Under the pieces are notes generated by a model. That model was not told the origin of the DNA. It was given only the letters and a program-made list of their open reading frames with translations, and made no database searches. A program made the translations under genes and the position numbers. Of a stretch of DNA of 64,000 bases, positions 24,739 through 31,267 are shown in pieces. The stretch spans positions 62,001 through 126,000 of the forward strand of contig NZ_CAUZLM010000005.1 in the NCBI RefSeq assembly GCF_963580165.1. Reading direction: 5' to 3'. The DNA comes from Fructobacillus evanidus (GTDB taxonomy: Bacteria; Bacillota; Bacilli; Lactobacillales; Lactobacillaceae). Each line of letters starts with the position of its first letter. The stretch's first letter is position 1.

Positions 24739-25491
24739 CTAAGGCTTTAATTCTAAAATTTGCTTTCGTTCAATCGTTTTACCCACTGAAACTAGCCAGA
24801 CAATAGCAATAACTATCAACGGCAAGAAGGTCAACAAGATGTCGGACCAAGGGCTTACTTCTAAATTACCAGTGATAGTGCTCTGCCAATCCAAAAGAAA
24901 GTGTGCTACTGCAGCGACTAGAATTGAATTTGTCAAAACACGAAAAACCATGAAGACTAGCCCTAGTGCAAACGTATAAACCACTTGCTGATATACAGCT
25001 GAACTAGATGAATTAATAGATAAATTTGAAAGATGAAGAGCTGAAAATGCTAAGCTCGTTGAGATAGAAATAATGATTAATCTGTTGCGTTGAATTTTAA
25101 AACGATTCAAAATACGTTGTGTCAAATTTACCAAATAGCCTCTGAAAAGGTACTCTTCAAAAAAGCCAGCACCTAAAGCGACCATCGTGCAACTAATTAT
25201 CATTTTAGGTGATTCTTCGAAAAGGTCAAAAACGCTTTGAAGATTGCCATTAATGGCATAAATCACAACAAAATACAACAACACACAAAGGGTTAAAAAT
25301 TTTTGTGATTTCGAAAGCGGCAGCTTTTCTTGATAAATTTTCTCTTGATTGGCTACTTTACGAATCAAATAAACATCAATAATCAAAACGACGGACAGCA
25401 ATACTGACAACACAATTGTTACACCAAAAGAAACTATATCCGGATACCCAGGCTCAAAAGACATGCCTACACAAAATAGAAAAATCAACAA
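24739..25491 (-). CDS. CPBP family intramembrane metalloprotease (5' end probably frameshifted)
   Basis: 250 residues in the open frame with about seven membrane helices. The CPBP (Abi/CAAX-type) motifs are present: E112-E113 and R117 in FFEEYLFRGYL, H153 in ALHLSN, and H197 in VAHFLLDW. Relatives include bacteriocin self-immunity proteins. The frame opens with TTG and has no ribosome binding site. A GTG at 25537 with a perfect GGAGG lies just upstream in another frame and gives MKQDSEEIKNK before diverging, so a one-base change near 25505-25525 probably split the gene. It may be a pseudogene, a phase-variable gene or a sequencing error. Confidence 0.75.
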   Translation of the reverse strand: MLIFLFCVGMSFEPGYPDIVSFGVTIVLSVLLSVVLIIDVYLIRKVANQEKIYQEKLPLSKSQKFLTLCVLLYFVVIYAINGNLQSVFDLFEESPKMIISCTMVALGAGFFEEYLFRGYLVNLTQRILNRFKIQRNRLIIISISTSLAFSALHLSNLSINSSSSAVYQQVVYTFALGLVFMVFRVLTNSILVAAVAHFLLDWQSTITGNLEVSPWSDILLTFLPLIVIAIVWLVSVGKTIERKQILELKP

Positions 25492-25537
25492 TATGCCGTG
25501 ATGTTTTGTTCTTTATTTCTTCACTATCTTGCTTCAC
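25454..25537 (-). other. Detached 5' reading frame of the CPBP gene
   Basis: The GTG at 25537-25535, with GGAGG at 25548-25544 (six bases of spacing), opens a 27-codon frame MKQDSEEIKNKTSRHIVD... ending at 25454. The charged start followed by hydrophobic codons in the neighbouring frame (GILLIFLFCVGM) is what the missing CPBP N-terminus should look like. Confidence 0.55.
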
Positions 25538-25713
25538 ACAAAACCTCCAAATTTTATTGAATTTCTTGAATATATATTAACATGTTTAATAAATTTAATG
25601 TATATTTTGAGCATTTTTACTTTATTTTTTAATTAAAGGCACGAAAGTAATGCCAGATTACCCCGTGCGAGATAAAAACATTCATGGCTTGCTTCAAATA
25701 AAAAAATCACGAC

Positions 25714-25747
25714 AAAAAAGGTAGAACACATAGTGTTCTACCTTTTT
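25714..25747. terminator. Terminator of the tRNA-Leu/tRNA-Thr unit
   Basis: GGTAGAACAC-ATA-GTGTTCTACC with T-runs on both strands. Confidence 0.88.
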
Positions 25748-25772
25748 GAAAAGTCTTGCTCTACGAGCCTTA

Positions 25773-25845
25773 TGCCGACTAGCGGACTCAAACCGCTGAC
25801 CCCCTCATTACTAGTGAGGTGCTCTATCAACTGAGCTAAGTCGGC
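25773..25845 (-). tRNA. tRNA-Thr (anticodon AGU)
   Basis: Complete cloverleaf: acceptor GCCGACT/AGTCGGC with A as discriminator, D-arm GCTC/GAGC, anticodon stem CCTCA/TGAGG with loop CTAGTAA (anticodon AGT), and T-arm AGCGG/CCGCT. CCA is not encoded. A at the wobble position is uncommon in bacteria outside tRNA-Arg(ACG). Confidence 0.93.
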
Positions 25846-25915
25846 AAAATCAGTACCTAAATATTATATCAAAACATTTTGAATACTTCAACAATATTTT
25901 TTTGAAATATTGTGA

Positions 25916-25997
<82 letters not shown>

Positions 25998-26062
25998 AAA
26001 TCTTGACGTACCAGGCTAACTCCCGGTCTTAAACAACCGACAGACGCTTTGGCAACCATTTA

Positions 26063-26091
26063 ATAATACTGGATTTCTTTCTCATCGTCAA
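26063..26091 (-). promoter_or_regulatory. Promoter of the tRNA-Leu/tRNA-Thr unit
   Basis: On the minus strand TTGACG (26091-26086), 17 bases, TATTAT (26068-26063), followed by a leader of about 60 bases. Confidence 0.8.
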
Positions 26092-26163
26092 GTAAAACTT
26101 TAGAAAAAATCATTATTTTTTCTAAAGCACGACAACAGAGAATAGCTAAAAATCTCCCCTATT

Positions 26164-26196
26164 CAAAAAGCGCCACAGACAAAGGCTGTGGCGCTG
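26164..26196 (-). terminator. Terminator of the mutY/AI-2E permease unit
   Basis: AGCGCCACAG...CTGTGGCGCT followed on the minus strand by TTTTT. Confidence 0.88.
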
Positions 26197-26208
26197 ATTT
26201 ATCAATTG

Positions 26209-27354
26209 CTATTCATTATCAAAGGTCTTCTTCGTTAATTCCGAAACAGACTGCTCCTTTCGCTGCGTCAGATGCAACTTATAGGAGTACAAAATAATCG
26301 TTCGAACAATGGCGTAAACCGGCACAACAATGATCATGCCAACGATGCCCCAAAGGTTCCCCGCCCCAAGTAAGAGCATCATCACCGTTAATGGATGAAT
26401 CTTCAGACTCTTACCAATCAGGGCCGGATAAATAATTGAGCCGTTAACCTGCTGGACAATTGCCATCGTAATCACGATTCCGATGACCATCTTCCAGGAA
26501 ATCGACAAGGCGACCAAAACGGCCGGCACAACTCCGATAAAGGGTCCCACGTAAGGAACGATGTTAGCGACCCCGGCAATGAAGCCAAGGAGCCAAATAT
26601 ATGGTAATCCGGTCATCCAATAACCAATACTCATAGCAAAGCCGACAAAGACCATCTGGATGGCCTGACCCGAAATATAGCGCTCAATGGTCTTATCGAG
26701 TTGCCCCCCAAGTTCAAAGACGTCCTGCGCCTTGCTCTTTGGGAAGAAATTTTTGACCGTTGGCAAAAAGTGGTCCGCGTCGTTCAGCATATAAAAAAGA
26801 ATGATTGGAACCATCAAAGCGTTGATGGTAAAAGAAGTCGCTCCCGCAATCACAGCTTGAAGAGTACCGGCAGTAATTGAGAGGACAGAAGTCCCATACT
26901 TGGTCACAGACGTCTTAATATCAGCGTCCGAAACCGAAATATTCATGCGCTTAAACCAGGGCTCTTTGACCATTTCATTGACCAAATCTTGCACGTGCTT
27001 GATAAAAGATGGAATGGCATTAATCATATTCGTGATTTCATTTAAAATCAGTGGCACAAAAATAATCAAGGCTCCACCGACCACAATCAAGAACAAGGCA
27101 AAGGTAATCCAAACGGCTAAAAGCCGAGGCATCTGCCAGTTTTTGATTCTGATTTTTTCAATAGCCTTTAAAATTGGCTTCAAAACGTAGTAAAAGAAGC
27201 CAGCGACCAATAACGGCATGAAGACCGTATTAGCGAAGACCGCAATCGGGTGCATTAAAAAGTCGAAGCGAAAGACTAAGAAGACTAAGCAAGCTAAGGC
27301 CAGCGCCTCGATTGTCCAAAAGAAGACGGTCTTTAATTTATCGTTTGGAAACAT
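26209..27354 (-). CDS. AI-2E family (UPF0118) transporter
   Basis: 381 residues with the AI-2E exporter layout: two N-terminal helices, a soluble middle (about 120-165), and a cluster of helices from about 200 to 355 including PYIWLLGFIAGVANIVPYVGPFIGVVPA and the GKSLKIHPL signature. Family members include TqsA and Na+/H+ antiporter-like proteins; the substrate is unclear. Several starts compete; the ATG at 27354 has GGAGG six bases upstream. It overlaps the mutY end by 17 bases, so the two form an operon. Confidence 0.88.
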   Translation of the reverse strand: MFPNDKLKTVFFWTIEALALACLVFLVFRFDFLMHPIAVFANTVFMPLLVAGFFYYVLKPILKAIEKIRIKNWQMPRLLAVWITFALFLIVVGGALIIFVPLILNEITNMINAIPSFIKHVQDLVNEMVKEPWFKRMNISVSDADIKTSVTKYGTSVLSITAGTLQAVIAGATSFTINALMVPIILFYMLNDADHFLPTVKNFFPKSKAQDVFELGGQLDKTIERYISGQAIQMVFVGFAMSIGYWMTGLPYIWLLGFIAGVANIVPYVGPFIGVVPAVLVALSISWKMVIGIVITMAIVQQVNGSIIYPALIGKSLKIHPLTVMMLLLGAGNLWGIVGMIIVVPVYAIVRTIILYSYKLHLTQRKEQSVSELTKKTFDNE

Positions 27355-28390
27355 CATCAACCTCCTTCAATTGATCCAGTAACTTATGTTGTACCTTGGG
27401 TAAGGCCAGCGCCTCTTGCTCTTTTGACGAGAGGAAGGTCATGTTAGTGGGTAAGTTTTGCTGATTTTTAACCGGCAAATCAACCAGCCAAATTTCCCAA
27501 CGACGATGAGAAAAAACGTGCACAATCGGCTTTAAGGTTAATTGTTTTCCGGCCAATTCTTCGATTGACTCCACCTGCTTCAATGGCAAAGTCCAAAAAT
27601 TAGCTAACAAACCTGTTTTTGGTCGTTGCTCATACAACAACCGGCCCTGATCATCATACGCCACCTGGGCTTGATAAATTTGCCGCACAGGCTTTTTCTT
27701 CTTAGTCTTTACCGGATACTGGTCCTCAACCCCATCACGAAAGGCCGCATTATACTTTTTAACGGGCGAATGCAAGGTGTCCGGATTATCCGTCTTCATA
27801 TAAGTTGTGCCCAAATCCATAATTGCTTGGTTAAAATCACCGGGCCGCTCTGGATCAACGATGGGTTCAATTGCTTGATAAAAAACCTTGCGGGTTTTTG
27901 GTTGCGCAATATCATCATCAATTTTCAACAAGCGAGAAAAGACTCGAAAAAAGTTACCGTCAATGGCCGGTACTACTTGACCAAAGGCAATCGAGGCAAT
28001 CGCCGCTGCCGTATAGGGTCCAACCCCAGGCAAGTCCTGGAGGTCATCATATGATTCCGGCCAGTGCCCCTGAAGGTCATTGACTACATACTTAGCCGCC
28101 TTATGCAGGTTTCTAGCCCGTGAGTAATAACCAAGCCCCTCCCAAAGTTTCAAGACCAAATCTTCATCAGCAGCGGCTAAATCAGCTACCGTTGGCAAAG
28201 CTTCCATGAAACGGTTAAAATAGGTAATGACCGTATCAACCCTAGTCTGTTGGAGCATTAACTCCGAGACTAAAATTCGATAAGGATCCGTGTTTTGTCG
28301 CCAAGGCAAAGCGGCCCGACCTTCTTGGTCGTACCAGGCAAGCAAGTCTTTGCGAAAGGCGTTGATTGTCGTTTGATTCCAATTCTCCAT
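27338..28390 (-). CDS. mutY: A/G-specific adenine glycosylase MutY (lacks the Fe-S cluster cysteines)
   Basis: 350 residues. The helix-hairpin-helix LPGVGPYTAAAIASIAFG, catalytic Asp in AIDGNFFRV and Glu in SELMLQQTR identify MutY, which removes A opposite 8-oxoG. The four cysteines that normally hold a 4Fe-4S cluster are absent: the loop reads MKTDNPDTLHSPVKKY, and the whole protein has no cysteine. Cluster-free MutY is known in iron-independent lactobacilli. The C-terminal NUDIX-like 8-oxoG recognition domain is present (about 225-345). The ATG at 28390 has no ribosome binding site but begins about eight bases after TATAAT, so the mRNA is probably leaderless. Confidence 0.93.
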   Translation of the reverse strand: MENWNQTTINAFRKDLLAWYDQEGRAALPWRQNTDPYRILVSELMLQQTRVDTVITYFNRFMEALPTVADLAAADEDLVLKLWEGLGYYSRARNLHKAAKYVVNDLQGHWPESYDDLQDLPGVGPYTAAAIASIAFGQVVPAIDGNFFRVFSRLLKIDDDIAQPKTRKVFYQAIEPIVDPERPGDFNQAIMDLGTTYMKTDNPDTLHSPVKKYNAAFRDGVEDQYPVKTKKKKPVRQIYQAQVAYDDQGRLLYEQRPKTGLLANFWTLPLKQVESIEELAGKQLTLKPIVHVFSHRRWEIWLVDLPVKNQQNLPTNMTFLSSKEQEALALPKVQHKLLDQLKEVDDVSKR

Positions 28391-28397
28391 AACCACT

Positions 28398-28436
28398 ATT
28401 ATAGCACTTGAAAACCAATCTCTTATCAGGTATAAT
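28398..28436. promoter_or_regulatory. Divergent promoters of mutY and the 49-residue gene
   Basis: Plus strand: TTGAAA (28408-28413), 17 bases, TATAAT (28431-28436). Minus strand: an extended -10, TGCTATAAT, with its TATAAT at 28403-28398. The two promoters overlap, so firing of one could hinder the other. Confidence 0.8.
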
Positions 28437-28484
28437 TGTTTTCTGTACGATACATTTATTTTATCTAATATAAGGAGTTACACC

Positions 28485-28634
28485 ATGGCAGTTAAGACAC
28501 CATTGAATTCATTCGCCCGCGGCCGCAAGGTCGGACATGACTCTTCTAAGAAGAAGCGCCAAGCTGCTGTTGCTCAATTGCAACAATGGGCTAAGGGAAA
28601 GACCACTGAAATCCCTAACACAAGCACTAAGTAA
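28485..28634 (+). CDS. 49-residue basic protein of unknown function
   Basis: MAVKTPLNSFARGRKVG, then DSSKKKRQAAVAQLQQW and a polar end NTSTK. AAGGAG lies seven bases before the ATG, the promoter is near consensus, codons are the preferred ones, and a strong terminator follows, so this is a real, well-expressed gene. Net charge is strongly positive, with a likely short amphipathic helix in the middle. I do not recognise a characterised family. Association with ribosomes or nucleic acid is only a guess from charge and expression signals. Confidence 0.75.
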   Translation: MAVKTPLNSFARGRKVGHDSSKKKRQAAVAQLQQWAKGKTTEIPNTSTK

Positions 28635-28636
28635 GG

Positions 28637-28663
28637 AAAACTAGCGTTCAGCTAGTTTTTTTT
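28637..28663 (+). terminator. Terminator of the 49-residue gene
   Basis: AACTAGC-GTTCA-GCTAGTT followed by TTTTTT. Confidence 0.88.
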
Positions 28664-28759
28664 CTTTATTTTTTCATAAATCTAAAAAAACTGCTTGTCT
28701 TGCCTGGTGGCCATGCTTATACTAAATATTGAGCAATCACTTATTTGGAGACCAAACCT

Positions 28760-29428
28760 ATGATTATTTCCGTCGAAAATAAACAACGCCGCTGGGCAGT
28801 CTTTGCCACCCTGCTTTTTATCGTTCTGGCTGTTTTGATTGGCACCAATGCGTCTTTTTTGTATGAAATGAATGAATCAGTTCGTTTCTTTATGACGGGG
28901 GTCCAGACGAGCTACGGTAATGCCATTATGTCGGCAGCAACCTTCTTAGGTTCACCACTCATGTGTCTAATCTACGCCGTCCTCTTGGCCGGCGTTTTAC
29001 TCCTGGCAAACTTAAAAATTCCAGCCTTTTGGGTCATTTTTACCGCCTTTGGTCAAATTATCTTGACCCAAATCATTAAGTTCTTCATCCATGCCTCTCG
29101 CCCCGTTGGTCACCTCTTAACGGACACAGGCTACTCTTTTCCGTCTCAACACGTCGTTTCTGTTTGGTCAATCGTCTTCATCCTGTTTTTGCTGGTGACA
29201 CCAAACATTAATTCGATGATTTTACGGATTTTGATTGACTGGATTTTGATTACCCTGGCGCTGATGGTTATGCTCTCACGACTCTACTTTTCTTCGCAAT
29301 TCGCCTCAGATGTTATTGCTGGCTACCTGCTTGCTTACGCTTGGGTCGTCCTCTGCGCCAGCCTTTATCCGGCAGTCGCAACAGCATTGAAGAAAAACTT
29401 TTGGCTTTTCAAGGAACAAGAAATTTAA
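28760..29428 (+). CDS. PAP2 family membrane protein with altered catalytic motif
   Basis: 222 residues and about six membrane helices. PAP2 (type 2 phosphatidic acid phosphatase) motifs 1 and 2 are present: KFFIHASRP and FPSQHVVS. Motif 3 should read SR-x5-H-x3-D, but here it is SRLYFSSQFASD, with Gln180 (codon CAA) in place of the nucleophilic His. The protein may be inactive, or use another chemistry, in lipid phosphate turnover. The ATG at 28760 has GGAG nine bases upstream. A terminator follows. Confidence 0.85.
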   Translation: MIISVENKQRRWAVFATLLFIVLAVLIGTNASFLYEMNESVRFFMTGVQTSYGNAIMSAATFLGSPLMCLIYAVLLAGVLLLANLKIPAFWVIFTAFGQIILTQIIKFFIHASRPVGHLLTDTGYSFPSQHVVSVWSIVFILFLLVTPNINSMILRILIDWILITLALMVMLSRLYFSSQFASDVIAGYLLAYAWVVLCASLYPAVATALKKNFWLFKEQEI

Positions 29429-29433
29429 TACTG

Positions 29434-29468
29434 ATAAGACTCAGCCACTAATGACTGAGTCTTTTTTT
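29434..29468 (+). terminator. Terminator of the PAP2 gene
   Basis: AAGACTCAG...CTGAGTCTT followed by T-run. Confidence 0.88.
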
Positions 29469-29522
29469 AATTGTCATGCAAAAACATGCCTCACTAAAAA
29501 ATCAGCCCCTCCTTTTTCAAAC

Positions 29523-29555
29523 AAAAAATGCCCACCGCACGAGGCGGTGGGCATT
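29523..29555 (-). terminator. Terminator of the nrd operon
   Basis: AATGCCCACCGC-CTCGT-GCGGTGGGCATT then TTTTT on the minus strand. Confidence 0.9.
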
Positions 29556-29571
29556 CTGATTTATTAGAAGT

Positions 29572-30546
29572 TTAGTCTTCCTGATAGTCGTCATCAGACA
29601 TGGCTTCAACTTGTCCCAACAAGTAACCATTACCAACTCCTGAGAAGAAGTCGTGGTTTGATGTTGAAGTTGAAATACCATTCATCACAACTGGGTTAAC
29701 CTGGTCGGCATTATCTGGGAACAATGGTTCCTGTCCCAAGTTCATCAAGGCCTTATTGGCGTTGTAGCGCAAGAAGACCAAAACGTCTTCAGTCCAACCA
29801 ATTTGATCGTAAATTTCGTGGGTAAACTTTTCTTCGTTGTCGTACAAGTCGTACAACAAGTCATACATCCAAGTCTTCATCTCTTCTTGTTCCGCTTCTG
29901 AAAGCTTGTTGAAGCCAATTTGGAACTTGTAACCGATGTAAGTACCGTGAACGGACTCATCACGCAAAATCAGCTTGATGATTTCGGCAACGTTGAGCAT
30001 CCGGTTGTGGCCCAAGTAGTACAATGGCGTGTAGAAACCTGAGTAGAACAAGAAAGTTTCCAAGAAGACCGAAGCGACCTTCTTTTGCAATGGTGTGCCG
30101 TTTTGGTAAACATCATTGATCTTGTTGGCCTTGTACTGCAAAAATTCATCGTGGTCGGCCCATTCGAAGGTCGCATCGATTTCAGACTTGTCGTTCAACG
30201 TTTCAAAGATTGAAGAATATGACTTGGCATGAACAGATTCCATAAATTGGATATTATTCAAAACCGCTTCTTCCTTTTGGTTAACGGCATCGCGACGCAA
30301 TGAAGCCATTCCGTCTTGTGATTGCAAAGTATCCAAGGTCGTCAATCCACCGAAGACCAAGTTATAAACCCGGCGTTCCGTATCATTCAAATCACCACGC
30401 CAGTTGCGCAAATCGTTTGAAATTGGGACACGGGTATCCAACCAAAATTGTTGGGTCAACTTTTCCCAGGTTGCCTTGTCCAAGGCGTCTTCAATATCGT
30501 TCCAGTTAATGGCAGTATATGAGCCGTTATTCACGTGTTCAACCAT
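29572..30546 (-). CDS. nrdF: Class Ib ribonucleotide reductase beta subunit NrdF
   Basis: 324 residues, the small subunit that holds the dimanganese or diiron centre and tyrosyl radical. Metal-ligand helices show as FMESVHAKSYSSIF and LRDESVHGTYIGYKFQ. AGGAG precedes the ATG, and the start is one base after the nrdI stop. It is last in nrdH-nrdE-nrdI-nrdF. With NrdI present, the cofactor is probably Mn-tyrosyl, fitting an iron-sparing organism. Confidence 0.96.
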   Translation of the reverse strand: MVEHVNNGSYTAINWNDIEDALDKATWEKLTQQFWLDTRVPISNDLRNWRGDLNDTERRVYNLVFGGLTTLDTLQSQDGMASLRRDAVNQKEEAVLNNIQFMESVHAKSYSSIFETLNDKSEIDATFEWADHDEFLQYKANKINDVYQNGTPLQKKVASVFLETFLFYSGFYTPLYYLGHNRMLNVAEIIKLILRDESVHGTYIGYKFQIGFNKLSEAEQEEMKTWMYDLLYDLYDNEEKFTHEIYDQIGWTEDVLVFLRYNANKALMNLGQEPLFPDNADQVNPVVMNGISTSTSNHDFFSGVGNGYLLGQVEAMSDDDYQED

Positions 30547-30547
30547 G

Positions 30548-30988
30548 TTATTCTCCTAATGTTTCCTTGATGCTTTGGTAAATTTTTTCTGCGTCGTAAG
30601 GAGTCCCACGTAACTCGTAGTCTCCAATCACCGGTACCTGATACTTTTTGGCGTAGCGCTTCGCGGTCAAAATATATTGATCGTTAAAGTTACGGTTTCC
30701 CGATCCAACTACGCCCTTTATTAGTGTAGCATTGTCAGCAAAATCAATATAGTCCGCGAGGGCGTTCGTAAAGATTTCGACAACCGCAGGCCCGGTTCCC
30801 GTTCCACCCGTCAGGTAGGTGGGCACAATCGCTACAAAGGGTTGGTGTTCTTCTTCATAATCGGTTTCATCACCAACTACCTTTGCGTCAATAGTGTCGC
30901 CTTTTTCTTCAGCAACCGCCTGCAGCTTATTAATAAACGACTGTGTATTGCCCTCAATGCTGGCATATAAGAGTCGGTATGTTGCCAT
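30548..30988 (-). CDS. nrdI: NrdI flavodoxin-like ribonucleotide reductase activator
   Basis: 146 residues of the flavodoxin-like NrdI family: YASIEGNTQSFINKL binds the FMN phosphate, followed by LTGGTGTGPAVVEI and VGSGNRNFNDQYI. It supplies the oxidant that builds the Mn-tyrosyl centre of NrdF. The ATG at 30988 has AAAGGAAA upstream. It is separated from nrdE by 279 bases filled with inverted repeats and an apparent internal promoter. Confidence 0.93.
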   Translation of the reverse strand: MATYRLLYASIEGNTQSFINKLQAVAEEKGDTIDAKVVGDETDYEEEHQPFVAIVPTYLTGGTGTGPAVVEIFTNALADYIDFADNATLIKGVVGSGNRNFNDQYILTAKRYAKKYQVPVIGDYELRGTPYDAEKIYQSIKETLGE

Positions 30989-31267
30989 CGAACTTTCCTT
31001 TCTAAACAGCGCAGGCTGTTTGTCAGAACTTTGAATTAGAATCATTTGATAATATTTGAACAAAGTTCATGCAACGTATTCAATTTAACAGCTGGGTTGA
31101 CAGCCGTCAACCCCTAAAATATGTACGACTGAGCAGTGCTCAGTCATTTGTGAACCTGGTAAACAAGACCAGGATAACGATTGAACACGTATTCACAATC
31201 GCATTTTGTTAGAAAAATTTTCTAATTTAAATTCTTGTAAGCATATCCAATTAGAATTAAATCGTCA
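30989..31267 (-). promoter_or_regulatory. Palindrome-rich gap between nrdE and nrdI with an internal promoter
   Basis: Six successive inverted repeats: AACAGC/GCTGTT (31005-31020), GGGTTGAC/GTCAACCC (31094-31113), GACTGAGC/GCTCAGTC (31127-31145), CCTGGT/ACCAGG (31155-31173), CGATTG/CAATCG (31178-31201) and TTAGAAAA/TTTTCTAA (31209-31225). A minus-strand promoter TTGACG (31110-31105), 17 bases, AATTTA complement TAAATT (31087-31082) overlaps the second repeat. No reading frame is convincing. It may control nrdIF separately from nrdHE. Confidence 0.7.

Noticed and set aside
26101..26124. Perfect AT inverted repeat TAGAAAAAA/TTTTTTCTA as an RNA or attachment site
   Set aside because: Pure A/T arms near a tRNA promoter; no duplicated tRNA end or integrase suggests attachment.
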